From contig NZ_BLVZ01000019.1 in NCBI RefSeq assembly GCF_015471405.1, positions 1-64,000 of the forward strand: 64,000 nucleotides of DNA. Reading direction: 5' to 3'. Below, one piece after another: positions 1 through 8,532 of this stretch; position 1 is the first letter of the stretch, and each line of letters opens with the position of its first letter. Both the position numbers and the translations under genes were made by a program. Source of the stretch: Pseudomonas cichorii. GTDB lineage: Bacteria > Pseudomonadota > Gammaproteobacteria > Pseudomonadales > Pseudomonadaceae. The notes under the pieces were generated by a model that was not told the origin of the DNA, made no database searches, and saw only the letters and a list, made by a program, of their open reading frames with translations.

Positions 1-114
1 ACAGGGTTTGTCGCCCGCTTCCCCAACAAGGACCTTTTCGAGCAATTCCTGCAATTCCTGCACTCGGTCCTGCCACCCACAGCCGAGTTCATGGAAAGAG
101 ACTGGGAGTGGTGA
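1..114 (+). CDS. C-terminal end of an unidentified protein
   Basis: An open frame enters from the left edge in frame 1 and stops with TGA at 112-114, giving 37 visible residues that end in a Trp-Glu-Trp tail. It is rich in Phe and Leu (two FLQFL-like stretches) and contains no motif I recognise. The gene is cut by the window edge, so neither its length nor its family can be judged. It reads toward osmE, with a REP-like palindrome between the two. That this is a real coding end is an inference from the open frame and the normal Pseudomonas codon use. Confidence 0.5.
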   Translation, partial: TGFVARFPNKDLFEQFLQFLHSVLPPTAEFMERDWEW

Positions 115-143
115 AAAGCCCGGTGCTTGATGCAACGAGATAC

Positions 144-234
144 TTGTAGGAAGCAGCTTGCTGGCGAAAAAGGCCTGAAAACCGGCAGATATTCTGCGTC
201 GGTACGCTGAAGTCGCCAGGCTGCCTCCCACAAA
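144..234. repeat. REP-like intergenic palindrome
   Basis: The ends are imperfect inverted copies: TTGTAGGAAGCAGCTTGCTG on the left and a sequence reading TCGCCAGGCTGCCTCCCACAA on the right. This is the common Pseudomonas intergenic element of the TGTAGGAGC...GCTCCCACA type. It lies between two converging reading frames and may act as a transcript end. Confidence 0.6.
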
Positions 235-267
235 GTGAGTTATGACCTTAACTGTTCGGCATCAGCC

Positions 268-609
268 TTACAGGGCGCGTTCGTTCGCTTCGCGCTGTTC
301 GCAGGTCATGAAGCCTTTGTTGGTAACACGGCCGTCGCCGTTGAAGCTGACGTGGTAGACCTGTTTGTGGCCATCTTTGGTCATCACGTAGTTATTGCAG
401 GTTCCTGGGCTGACCTTGCGGTCCACTGTGGACGAAGGCTCGCCGCCGATGGTCAGCACTTGCTGTCGAGTCATGCCGTTTTCGACTTGCTTGACCAGTG
501 GCTCGTTGCGATAGGTCACGAAGTCCACCGGATTCTGTACGGTTGCCGTACCGCAACCCGCCAATGTCCCCAATACACAGGTAGCCGCCAGGATTTTCTT
601 GTACATCAT
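268..609 (-). CDS. osmE: OsmE-like outer-membrane lipoprotein
   Basis: The 113-residue product starts with a short hydrophobic signal ending in a lipobox, Leu-Ala-Gly-Cys with the lipidated Cys at about 19. The rest is a small BamE/SmpA-like fold containing the typical GMTRQQVLTIGG-type helix, a Gly-Glu-Pro turn and a closing VSFNGDGRV strand. This matches osmotically inducible lipoprotein OsmE in length and layout. Two ATG codons lie in tandem (609 and 606); the upstream one follows GGAGAGACA and is chosen. A longer in-frame start exists upstream but would hide the signal peptide. An AlgU-like promoter lies just upstream, which fits a cell-envelope stress gene. Family assignment is from motifs, without a search. 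Confidence 0.85.
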   Translation of the reverse strand: MMYKKILAATCVLGTLAGCGTATVQNPVDFVTYRNEPLVKQVENGMTRQQVLTIGGEPSSTVDRKVSPGTCNNYVMTKDGHKQVYHVSFNGDGRVTNKGFMTCEQREANERAL

Positions 610-650
610 TGTCTCTCCGCATGACAGAGCCGGTCTTGGCCCGATGTGCT

Positions 651-678
651 TTGGAGAGGGGAAGGTGCGTGAGAGTTC
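651..678 (-). promoter_or_regulatory. AlgU/sigma-E type promoter for osmE
   Basis: On the minus strand GAACTC and TCCAA are separated by 17 bases, close to the AlgU (AlgT) consensus GAACTT-N16/17-TCNAA. The start point would fall near 645, giving an untranslated leader of roughly 35 bases before the osmE ATG. osmE belonging to the AlgU stress regulon in pseudomonads is from memory; the match itself is visible. Confidence 0.55.
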
Positions 679-782
679 GATAATGGATGGCAATAAGGCA
701 GTACACGTGTTTGTCATATATATCTGTCTTGCTGCCAAACACCGCTAAGGTTCTAGCTATTGGCTAACGTCGGAGAGGACAC

Positions 783-1673
783 ATGGCGCAAGAACAAGCT
801 ACGCGATATCCGTTATTGCTGGTGCCCGGTCTCTTGGGGTTTGTGCGTTTGCTGGTTTATCCCTATTGGTTCGGCATCATCAAGGCACTGGAGCGGGGTG
901 GGGCGACGGTGATTCCGGTGATGGTTTCCGGGGTCAACTCAACCGAGATACGGGGAGAGCAACTGCTCAAGATCATTGAGAAGACCGTCCGCGAAACCGG
1001 CGCAGCCAAGGTCAACCTGATCGGCCATAGCCAGGGCGCGTTGACTGTTCGTTATGTCGCCGCCAAACGTCCTGATCTGGTGGCCTCGGTGACGTCAGTG
1101 GCCGGTCCCAATCAGGGCTCAGAGCTGGCGGATTATCTGGAGCGTACTTTTCCGGTTGGCAGTGCGGGTGGGCGTGTCGTCAATGCGGTGATCGGTTTGC
1201 TGTCCTGGACGATCACGACGTTTGAGACCGGGTATCGCGGACCCAAGTTGCCGATGAATATCTCGGCTTCCCACCAGTCGCTGACCACGACCGGGGTTGC
1301 GCTGTTTAACAGGCAGTACCCTCAAGGGTTGCCGCAAACCTGGGGCGGGCAGGGCGAGGAACTGGTCAATGGCGTGCGCTATTACTCCTGGTCCGGGATT
1401 CTGAAGCCGGGGATTACCAATCGAGGACGTAACCTGATCGACGGGACCAACGTGACCTGTCGTATTTTCGCCCGCACCTTCGTCAAGGAAAAAGGCCAGT
1501 GCGACGGCATGGTCGGGCGTTTCAGCTCGCATCTGGGGACTGTGATCGGCGATGACTTCCCGCTCGATCACTTCGATATCGTCAACCAGACCTTTGGCCT
1601 TGTGGGCAAGGGCGCGAACCCCGTAAAGCTCTTCCTTGACCATGCGGCACGTCTCAAGGCCGCAGGGCTTTAA
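783..1673 (+). CDS. Triacylglycerol lipase (alpha/beta hydrolase, family I lipase)
   Basis: The 296-residue product hydrolyses acyl esters by homology. It opens with the oxyanion-hole segment PLLLVPGLLGF (residues 10-20). The nucleophile elbow is Gly-His-Ser-Gln-Gly with Ser83, followed by ALTVRY. The likely acid and base are Asp241 (Cys-Asp-Gly-Met-Val-Gly) and His263 (Leu-Asp-His-Phe-Asp-Ile-Val-Asn-Gln), as in P. aeruginosa LipA and P. fragi lipase. Cys226 and Cys240 could form the family disulfide. No signal peptide is visible and no foldase gene is adjacent, so it resembles the smaller lipases without the secretion leader. GGAGAGGACAC precedes the ATG. It converges with the EamA gene, overlapping it by 4 bases. 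Confidence 0.88.
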   Translation: MAQEQATRYPLLLVPGLLGFVRLLVYPYWFGIIKALERGGATVIPVMVSGVNSTEIRGEQLLKIIEKTVRETGAAKVNLIGHSQGALTVRYVAAKRPDLVASVTSVAGPNQGSELADYLERTFPVGSAGGRVVNAVIGLLSWTITTFETGYRGPKLPMNISASHQSLTTTGVALFNRQYPQGLPQTWGGQGEELVNGVRYYSWSGILKPGITNRGRNLIDGTNVTCRIFARTFVKEKGQCDGMVGRFSSHLGTVIGDDFPLDHFDIVNQTFGLVGKGANPVKLFLDHAARLKAAGL

Positions 1674-2548
1674 GCGGTCTGCCGCATCGGGGTTTTCCAG
1701 CGCTCTGCCAGGATGACTCCGCACAAGGTCAATGCTCCACCGGCCAGGTGATAAAGCGCCAGTTGCTCGCCCAGAAAGGCTGCCGCGATCAGGGCAGTCG
1801 CAATGGGCATCAGGTTGAAGAACAGCGTTGTGCGGCTTGGTCCCAGACGCATGATGGCGGTCATCCACAACCATGGCGCGAGCATCGAAGTCGGAATGGC
1901 CGCATACAGGACCATGGGGATGTTGCTCATGTTCAGGCCTGTCCGGGGCGAGAGAATGAACAGCGGAAACAGCACAATGATCGCAATCAGTATTTGCAGG
2001 TACAGCAACTGCAAGGGCGGCAGACACAACTGCCACTTTTTCAGCAGGGTGCTGTAGACGGCATAGGCTGCTGCCGCGACCAGAACCATCGCATCCCCAC
2101 GATTGATGCCCTGCTCGATGAGCCCGGTCAGATTGCCGGCCGACACCACCACGACTACACCGGCAAAAGACAATACGGCCCCGAACAAGGCGCCGAAAGT
2201 CAGTCGATTACCCAGGCAGGCAATTGAAAGCCCCAGCGCCATCATGGGCACCAGGGATTGAATGATTCCCATGTTGGTGGCCGTGGTCATGCTGGCGGCG
2301 AAATACGCCAGGCTCTGGTACACCGCCATGCCCAGCACGCCCAATACGACGATCTTGCCCAGCACCGGTTTGATGAGCGCCCGGTTCTTCCACACCGGTC
2401 TGAGCATGAACGGCGTGAACAGGAGGCCTGCCAGTAGCCAGCGATAGAAACCGATCTCGGCGGGGAAGATCACTTCCGATGCAGCCTTGGTAATGACGGT
2501 ATTGGCTGCCCAGATCAGGATGGTCAGCAGAGGAAATGCGTATTGCAT
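1670..2548 (-). CDS. DMT-superfamily permease (EamA domains)
   Basis: This 292-residue integral membrane protein has about ten hydrophobic segments arranged as two EamA repeats, the pattern of drug/metabolite exporters. Segments start at residue 3 (FPLLTILIWAANTVITK), which is typical of the first EamA helix, and the second repeat begins near residue 150. The C-terminus ends with the usual HLAGGALTLCGVILAERW helix. The substrate cannot be told from sequence. The gene ends within 4 bases of the lipase stop in a convergent arrangement, and is divergent from psiF with a 134-base gap that must hold both promoters. Confidence 0.85.
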   Translation of the reverse strand: MQYAFPLLTILIWAANTVITKAASEVIFPAEIGFYRWLLAGLLFTPFMLRPVWKNRALIKPVLGKIVVLGVLGMAVYQSLAYFAASMTTATNMGIIQSLVPMMALGLSIACLGNRLTFGALFGAVLSFAGVVVVVSAGNLTGLIEQGINRGDAMVLVAAAAYAVYSTLLKKWQLCLPPLQLLYLQILIAIIVLFPLFILSPRTGLNMSNIPMVLYAAIPTSMLAPWLWMTAIMRLGPSRTTLFFNLMPIATALIAAAFLGEQLALYHLAGGALTLCGVILAERWKTPMRQTA

Positions 2549-2682
2549 GAGGTAACCGATAAAAAGCGAGAGGTGATTATCCGCCTGACAAGGTGTCTTG
2601 GCTCGACATATATCGCAACATCTTTGACTACACTCTTTTGAGACCGCGCTGATCGGTACGGTCGTTCTGGAGAGTTGACCTG

Positions 2683-2973
2683 ATGAAGACGCTCGGTATT
2701 TCTTTGTTGCTCGTTGGTCTGATGGTATCCGCCCAAGGCTTTGCTGCCACGGCGCAGCAGAACAAGATGACCTCCTGTAACGCGGATGCCACTGCCAAGT
2801 CGCTCAAGGGCGATGAACGTAAGGCATTCATGAGCACATGCCTGAAGGCTGCACCGGCTCCGGCGCAAACCCAGCAGGAAAAAATGAAGACCTGCAATGC
2901 GACCGCTACCACTCAAGCTCTCAAGGGCGATGCTCGCAAGAGCTTCATGAGTGATTGTCTCAAGAAGAAATAA
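2683..2973 (+). CDS. psiF: PsiF-repeat periplasmic protein
   Basis: The 96-residue product has a signal peptide (residues 1-21, ending Gly-Phe-Ala) followed by two copies of the PsiF repeat, at about 30-57 and 64-94. Each contains KM.(T/K).CNA.AT...LKGD.RK.FMS.CLK, with two Cys per repeat. The family is named for phosphate-starvation induction in E. coli, but its biochemical role is unknown. GGAGAG lies upstream of the ATG. I do not see a convincing Pho box in the 134-base upstream gap, so phosphate control is not supported here. Confidence 0.88.
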   Translation: MKTLGISLLLVGLMVSAQGFAATAQQNKMTSCNADATAKSLKGDERKAFMSTCLKAAPAPAQTQQEKMKTCNATATTQALKGDARKSFMSDCLKKK

Positions 2974-3161
2974 TTTTCCGGTGATGGGCTCACTGGCCTG
3001 AATATTGGCCCAGGTGCGGGAAATAAAGCGCTTGGGCCTGATTCGCACCGCAGCTATTGAGCCGAGGCGCGTGCTATTGCTGTTCTGACCTTCGGATCAC
3101 TGGTCCTCGGCTCTGAACGCTGGCAGACTGCCGTCTTCTTTGGGCCGCCCGTTGAGGCTTT

Positions 3162-4172
3162 ATGCCAACGTTTTCTTTGCGTCAGGTGTTATTGGCCAGC
3201 TGGATTCTGGTTTTTGGCGGTTTGCTGCTGATTTTACCTTTCAAGCTGTTGCCAAGTCTGTTGGCAGGTCTGCTGGTCTACGAATTGGTCAACATGCTGA
3301 CCCCAAGACTGCAACGCCTGATTTCCGGTGAGCGTGCCCGATGGCTTGCCGTGGCCTTGCTGGGGACCATCATTGTCAGTCTGCTGACGCTGATTTTCGC
3401 CGGTGCCATCAGTTTTGTATTGCATGAGGCCGAGAATCCCGGCGCGTCACTGGACAAGTTCATGGTTCTGGTGGACCGCGCCCGTGGGCAGTTACCGCCT
3501 TTCATTGATGCCTACCTGCCGGCCAGTGCAGCCGAGTTTCAGGTGTCCCTGGGCCAATGGCTGCAAAAGCATATCGGTGAGTTGCAGATGATCGGCAAGG
3601 GCGCGGCCCACATGTTCGTGACCATGCTGATCGGCATGGTGCTGGGCGCGATCATCGCCTTGCAGCGAATCTCGGACGTTCATACCCGCAAGCCACTGGC
3701 TGCTGCGCTGTTCGACCGGCTGAGCCTGTTGAGCCGTGCCTTCCGCAATATTGTCTTTGCCCAGATCAAGATCTCGCTGCTCAACACCGCCTTTACGTCG
3801 GTATTCCTGGCGATTGTCCTGCCGTTGTGGGGCATTCACCTGCCATTGACCAAGACCCTGATCATCATGACCTTCCTGCTCGGCCTGCTGCCGGTAGTGG
3901 GTAACCTGATGTCCAACACCCTGATCTTCATCGTCGGGATGTCGGTGTCGATCTGGGTGGCCTTCGCGGCGCTGACCTACCTGATCGTGATCCACAAGGT
4001 CGAATACTTCCTCAATGCGCGGATCGTCGGCGGGCAGATCAATGCCAAGTCGTGGGAGCTGCTGCTGGCCATGCTTCTCTTCGAGGCAGCCTTCGGCCTG
4101 CCGGGCGTGGTGGCCGGGCCGATCTACTATGCGTATCTCAAGAGCGAGTTGCAGAAGGAAGGGTTGGTGTAG
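3162..4172 (+). CDS. AI-2E family transporter (PerM type)
   Basis: The 336-residue inner-membrane protein has the layout of the AI-2E/PerM family: two N-terminal helices (residues 6-45), another pair around 68-90, a soluble middle segment (95-150) and a C-terminal helical bundle. The conserved ending includes NTLIFIVGMSVS, HKVEYFLNARIVGGQI and a GLPGVVAGPIYYAYLKSEL tail, which is diagnostic. Members are thought to export small molecules or ions by a cation-coupled mechanism, so the AI-2 name should not be taken as substrate evidence. Translation starts at ATG 3162 after a GAGG stretch. A REP-like repeat follows. Confidence 0.87.
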   Translation: MPTFSLRQVLLASWILVFGGLLLILPFKLLPSLLAGLLVYELVNMLTPRLQRLISGERARWLAVALLGTIIVSLLTLIFAGAISFVLHEAENPGASLDKFMVLVDRARGQLPPFIDAYLPASAAEFQVSLGQWLQKHIGELQMIGKGAAHMFVTMLIGMVLGAIIALQRISDVHTRKPLAAALFDRLSLLSRAFRNIVFAQIKISLLNTAFTSVFLAIVLPLWGIHLPLTKTLIIMTFLLGLLPVVGNLMSNTLIFIVGMSVSIWVAFAALTYLIVIHKVEYFLNARIVGGQINAKSWELLLAMLLFEAAFGLPGVVAGPIYYAYLKSELQKEGLV

Positions 4173-4180
4173 GAGGGGAA

Positions 4181-4271
4181 GTTTCAAGCTGCAAGCTTTA
4201 AGCGGCAAGTAAAAGCACAGCGCGTATACCGTCTGCTTTTTCTTGCAGCTTGAAGCTTACAACTTGCAGCT
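4181..4271. repeat. REP-like repeat, AAGCTTCAAGCTGC family, copy 1
   Basis: Left part TTTCAAGCTGCAAGCTTTAAG and right part CTTGCAGCTTGAAGCTTACAA are imperfect inverted copies around a central TAAAAGCACAGCGCG segment. The same family occurs at 11604-11681, 15147-15282 and 40350-40489. The element fills the gap between two converging genes. Confidence 0.7.
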
Positions 4272-4277
4272 CACCCC

Positions 4278-5543
4278 TCACCCATACCTTTTCTTCGCTT
4301 CGATCGCCAGGCCGCTACCAATACTGCCGAAGATATTGCCTTCCACATGGCGGGCATTGGGCAGCATTGCAGACACGCTGTTGCGCAGGGCCGGAATGCC
4401 GCTTGAACCACCGGTGAAGAACACCGTGTTCACTTGCTCGACACCCACGCCTGCATCGCTCAACAGTTTGCTCACGCTGTCACGCACGCGCTCAAGCTGG
4501 GCATCGATGGCTGACTCGAACATTGCCCGGCTCAAATCCACGCTCAGGCCGCTTTCGATACGATCCATGGGAACATGGCGGCTTTCGGCGTTGGTCAGCT
4601 GGATCTTGGTTTCTTCCACTTCCATTGCCAGCCAGTGCCCGGCGCGTTGCTCGATCAGTTTGAACAGGCGGTCGATACCACCGGTATCTTCGATGTCGTA
4701 GCGCATGCTGCCCAGCGCCAACTGGGATTTCTGCGAGTACACGGCGTTGATGGTGTGCCAGGTCGCCAGGTTCATGTGATGACTGGTAGGCATGTAGGCA
4801 CCGCTTTTCATGCGGCTGCCATAACCGAACAGCGGCATCACGCCTTGCAGGCTCAGTTGTTTGTCGAAGTCGGTCCCGCCGATATGCACGCCGCCCGTGG
4901 CCAGGATGTCTTCATGACGGTCGTTGTGGGTACGTCGCTCCGGTGACAGGCGCACCAACGAGAAGTCCGAAGTACCACCGCCGATGTCGACGATCAGCAC
5001 CAGCTCTTCGCTATTGATGCTCGACTCATAGTCGAAGGCTGCGGCGATGGGTTCGTACTGGAATGACACGTCCTTGAAGCCGATCTTGCGAGCGACTTCG
5101 GCCAGGGTGTCTTCGGCTTCCTGGTCCGCTTGCGCGTCGTCATCGACGAAATGCACAGGACGGCCCAGCACAACCTGCTCGAACTCCCGGCCAGCGGTGC
5201 GCTCTGCACGCTTTTTCAGCTCGCCGATGAACAGCCCCAGCAAATCCTTGAATGGCATGGCCGTGCCCAGCACGCTGGTGTCGTGTTTGATCAGCTTGGA
5301 ACCCAGCAGGCTCTTGAGCGAGCGCATCAGGCGGCCTTCGTAGCCTTCCAGATACTCGTGCAGCGCCAGGCGGCCATACACCGGGCGGCGCTCTTCCATG
5401 TTGAAGAACACCACTGACGGCAGAGTGATCTTGTCGTCCTCCAGCGCAATCAACGATTCCACGCCTGGTCTTTGCCAGCCGACAGTGGAGTTGGACGTGC
5501 CGAAATCGATGCCGCAGGCACGGGCCGGGGATTGGTCATTCAT
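4278..5543 (-). CDS. yegD: Hsp70-family ATPase, YegD type
   Basis: The 421-residue protein begins with the actin-fold phosphate-1 loop CGIDFGTSNSTVGW (residues 10-23) and has the phosphate-2 motif VLIVDIGGGTSDFSLVRL near 190 and an adenosine motif VFFTGGSSGIPALR near 375. It lacks the substrate-binding and lid domains of DnaK, as is usual for YegD-like proteins (about 420-450 residues). It is therefore an ATPase of the Hsp70 superfamily with an unknown client. No DnaJ or GrpE partner is adjacent, though a CbpA gene lies 2 kb away. The minus-strand ATG at 5543 lacks a strong ribosome site. Confidence 0.88.
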   Translation of the reverse strand: MNDQSPARACGIDFGTSNSTVGWQRPGVESLIALEDDKITLPSVVFFNMEERRPVYGRLALHEYLEGYEGRLMRSLKSLLGSKLIKHDTSVLGTAMPFKDLLGLFIGELKKRAERTAGREFEQVVLGRPVHFVDDDAQADQEAEDTLAEVARKIGFKDVSFQYEPIAAAFDYESSINSEELVLIVDIGGGTSDFSLVRLSPERRTHNDRHEDILATGGVHIGGTDFDKQLSLQGVMPLFGYGSRMKSGAYMPTSHHMNLATWHTINAVYSQKSQLALGSMRYDIEDTGGIDRLFKLIEQRAGHWLAMEVEETKIQLTNAESRHVPMDRIESGLSVDLSRAMFESAIDAQLERVRDSVSKLLSDAGVGVEQVNTVFFTGGSSGIPALRNSVSAMLPNARHVEGNIFGSIGSGLAIEAKKRYG

Positions 5544-5719
5544 GTCTTTTACGTTCCAGTCAAAAAACGGCCGCGCAGTGTATGTCAGTGCATCGTGATT
5601 GCGTAGTGCTGTCAGGCGAATGGAGTTACAGCATTTTACGTGACATGATCCCGCCGCCCTCTGGTTTCTGCATGGTTTGTGGTTGAGGCCCAGGCTCTCG
5701 TTTTCAATAAGGAAGTTGA

Positions 5720-7408
5720 ATGCCCGTACTCAAGGGAACCCTCCCGTTTTACCTTTCCGTCGGCTTTTTGCAGGCCGTCGTGATGGTGTTCTCCTGGGAG
5801 TTTGAAAGGAATTCTGTTGTCGTGGCTGCTCTGGTTTTCGGGGTCAACCTGCAATTGCTGGGTAACCATTTCAGGCAGCGTGGTGCCTGGATCGGGGCCG
5901 GGTTGCTGGCTTTGATACTGGCCGCCATTACTGAATGGGCCATGCACAGGTCGTTGAGATCCTGGGACGAGCACTGGATCTTTGGCTCACTCATCGTGGG
6001 TTATATCTGTTCGGCCTTCATCCTCAGCTGGCCATCAGGCGAGAGGCTACGGCTGCCTTATCGGGTGCTGTTTCAGCACGCCTGGAACAGTGGCCTCATC
6101 CTGCTGCTGGCTCTGTTGCTGACAGGACTGTTCTGGTCACTGTTGCAGCTATGCGCGAGTCTGTTCCAGATGATTGGCATCGGCGCACTCAAAGAGGTGA
6201 TCAAGACCCGGAACTTCAATATTGTCAGTCTGTGCATGGTGTTCTCCTTGGGCATACGCATAGGGCGTGAGAACGACAAAGTCATCAGCATGCTGCGGGG
6301 TGTTCTGCTGAGTCTGTGCCGTTTTCTGGCACCGCTGACGGCGTTGATCGTGGTGTTTTTCTCTCTGGCACTGCCGTTTACCGGGCTGGAGTCAATCTGG
6401 GAGACTGGCCGCGCCACTACGATCCTGCTGTCTCTGGTGGCTGCGAATCTGTTTCTGGTCAACGGCGTGTTTCAGGATGGCAGCCAGCCACAGGCTTATC
6501 CACAGGGGCTCAAGTGGATGATAAACGCCAGCCTGCTGCTATTGCCGGTGCTGGCAGTGTTGGCGGCTTATTCAACCTGGCTGCGTATCGAGCAATACGG
6601 GCTGTCTCCATCGCGCGTCATCGGTCTGTTGTCAGTGGTGATCGCCGTTCTATACAGTCTGGCTGCGCTGTGGGCGGTCTTGAGATCAGGCGCTGACTGG
6701 CTGGGCAATCTACGAGCAACCAATCCCTGGCTGGCCTTGCTGGCGTGCGTAGTGGTGGTTTCGACTCACACGCCTTGGTGGAACCCGGAAGAGTTGAGCG
6801 CTCGTAATCAGATACAACGGTTGATGGATGGAACGACATCGCCTGCCATTTTCGATGCCTATTCCCTGCGCAACTCTTTGGGTAAACCGGGGCTGCGGGC
6901 ATTTAACCGTCTGATGGCGGACCTGGACCAGCTCCCGCAGAACATGGACGCCAATGCCCGTGAAGTCCTCAAGACGCGGATGTATGACGCATTGGAAACC
7001 TCTACGAAACGCTACAGGGCGATCCCTGTACCAGATCAGAACCGGATCTGGATCGGCGAGCCAGTGGATGGTCATGAACAATTCGCCAATCCCAGGCTGG
7101 GGAGTCTCAATTGCAATAAGTTGCAATGCGTTATGTGGGTTATCGATCTGGATGGTGACGGTCAGAACGAAGTGGTGCAGTTTTTTGCTTCGACTCAGGC
7201 GTGGATGTATATCTTCAAACGCAATGCAGATGGCCAGTGGGAAGAGATCGGGAGAATGGATGGCTCGTTTCATACCGGCAAGGAACTGGCCGATATGATC
7301 CGGGCGGGTAAGGTAAGGCTCGTCGAGCCGCGTTATCGAAATCTGGATATCGACGGGCAGTTGTATACCCCGAATATAGAGAGAGATCACACGTCAGCCC
7401 ATCAATAG
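5720..7408 (+). CDS. DUF4153 membrane protein with C-terminal soluble domain
   Basis: This 562-residue protein has about twelve hydrophobic helices in the first 370 residues, matching DUF4153 integral membrane proteins. A soluble tail of about 190 residues follows, starting after a THTPWWNPEELSARNQIQRL segment. The tail carries VIDLDGDGQNEVVQFF, an EF-hand or FG-GAP-like loop (Asp-x-Asp-x-Asp-Gly) that could bind calcium, next to a Cys pair (LNCNKLQC). Start ATG 5720 follows AAGGAAG. It is divergent from the Hsp70 gene. The function of DUF4153 is unknown; I infer a membrane location only. Confidence 0.78.
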   Translation: MPVLKGTLPFYLSVGFLQAVVMVFSWEFERNSVVVAALVFGVNLQLLGNHFRQRGAWIGAGLLALILAAITEWAMHRSLRSWDEHWIFGSLIVGYICSAFILSWPSGERLRLPYRVLFQHAWNSGLILLLALLLTGLFWSLLQLCASLFQMIGIGALKEVIKTRNFNIVSLCMVFSLGIRIGRENDKVISMLRGVLLSLCRFLAPLTALIVVFFSLALPFTGLESIWETGRATTILLSLVAANLFLVNGVFQDGSQPQAYPQGLKWMINASLLLLPVLAVLAAYSTWLRIEQYGLSPSRVIGLLSVVIAVLYSLAALWAVLRSGADWLGNLRATNPWLALLACVVVVSTHTPWWNPEELSARNQIQRLMDGTTSPAIFDAYSLRNSLGKPGLRAFNRLMADLDQLPQNMDANAREVLKTRMYDALETSTKRYRAIPVPDQNRIWIGEPVDGHEQFANPRLGSLNCNKLQCVMWVIDLDGDGQNEVVQFFASTQAWMYIFKRNADGQWEEIGRMDGSFHTGKELADMIRAGKVRLVEPRYRNLDIDGQLYTPNIERDHTSAHQ

Positions 7409-7456
7409 GCTATGGCGTTGTCATCCATTGCGACCGTTTACGGATACACTCTGCGA

Positions 7457-7484
7457 CTTGAGTTTTCCAGGCACCGCCCCATGA
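7457..7484 (+). promoter_or_regulatory. Sigma-32 heat-shock promoter of cbpA
   Basis: CTTGAG at 7457-7462 and CCCCATGA at 7477-7484 are separated by 14 bases, an almost exact match to the sigma-32 (RpoH) consensus CTTGAA-N13/14-CCCCATNT. It lies about 57 bases upstream of the cbpA start, which fits heat-shock control of a DnaJ-family co-chaperone. Confidence 0.72.
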
Positions 7485-7541
7485 CAGGGTAGATAGTTAC
7501 GTATGGTGCGGCTGGGCATATTGGGGATGGGTGATCGTTAG

Positions 7542-8492
7542 ATGGATTTCAAAGATTATTACAAGATTCTCGGCGTTGAGCCGACGGTCGACGACAAGGC
7601 GCTCAAGGCGGCCTATCGCAAGCTTGCGCGCAAGTATCATCCGGACGTCAGCAGAGAAGCCGGCGCGGAAGACAAGTTCAAGGAAGCGTCCGAGGCTTAT
7701 GAAGTCCTGAGCAGCCCGGACAAGCGTGCCGAGTATGACGAGCTGCGCAAGTACGGGCGTCAGGGGCGGCCTTTCCAGCCGCCACCTGGCTGGCAGAGCC
7801 GTGCAGGCGCTGGCGCCGGTGGTTTTGGTGGGGATACCACGGACTTCTCCGAGTTCTTCAGTTCGATCTTCGGTGGTCGGGCTCAGCAGCAGGGCGGTCG
7901 TACCCGTAACCAGGGCCGCAAGGGGCAGGACGTGGAAATGGAACTGGCGATCTTCCTGGAAGAAACCCTGTCAGGTGAATCCAAGCAGGTCAGTTTCAAG
8001 GTTCCGCAGCACAGCCCCAACGGGCAACGCATGGCTGACATCACCAAGACCCTGAACGTGAAGATTCCTGCCGGGGTCGTGGATGGCGAGCGTATCCGCC
8101 TCAAGGGTCAGGGCGCGCCGGGTGTTGCAGGTGGCGAGAATGGCGATCTGTACCTGATCATCCGCCTGGCACCGCATCCGATGTTCGAGGTCGAGAATCA
8201 TGACCTGATCATCACCGTGCCGCTGGCTCCATGGGAGGCTGCGCTGGGTGCCAAGGTCGCTGTGCCGACCCTGACCGGCAAGATCAACCTGACCATTCGT
8301 CCGGAAAGCCAGAACGGTCAGCGTCTGCGTATCAAGGGCAATGGCTTGCTGGACAAGAAAGGCGAGCGTGGCGACCTGTACGCTCAGCTCAAGATCGTCA
8401 TGCCCAGAACGATCGATGATGCCACCAAGACCCTCTGGCAAAAGCTGGCTGACAAGTCTGCCTTTGATCCACGGAGCCAGTGGGGTAATTGA
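7542..8492 (+). CDS. cbpA: Curved DNA-binding protein CbpA, DnaJ-class co-chaperone
   Basis: The 316-residue protein has an N-terminal J domain (residues 4-70) with the signature His-Pro-Asp in KYHPDVSRE, which stimulates Hsp70 ATPase. A Gly/Phe-rich linker follows (about 75-125). Two beta-rich substrate-binding domains (DnaJ C) cover 125-310, without the zinc fingers of true DnaJ, which makes it class II or CbpA. Length and layout fit CbpA. It sits behind a sigma-32 promoter. No cbpM modulator follows; the next gene is convergent after about 40 bases. It can act as a DnaK partner and bind curved DNA by homology. Confidence 0.9.
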   Translation: MDFKDYYKILGVEPTVDDKALKAAYRKLARKYHPDVSREAGAEDKFKEASEAYEVLSSPDKRAEYDELRKYGRQGRPFQPPPGWQSRAGAGAGGFGGDTTDFSEFFSSIFGGRAQQQGGRTRNQGRKGQDVEMELAIFLEETLSGESKQVSFKVPQHSPNGQRMADITKTLNVKIPAGVVDGERIRLKGQGAPGVAGGENGDLYLIIRLAPHPMFEVENHDLIITVPLAPWEAALGAKVAVPTLTGKINLTIRPESQNGQRLRIKGNGLLDKKGERGDLYAQLKIVMPRTIDDATKTLWQKLADKSAFDPRSQWGN

Positions 8493-8532
8493 GCCATGAG
8501 TCAGGTGGTCGACAGACCGGCCACCTGCAGGT

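Noticed and set aside
1119..2036. A long minus-strand open frame across the lipase end and EamA gene
   Set aside because: It overlaps two genes with clear family motifs in other frames and its translation is low-complexity His/Arg/Pro, a shadow.
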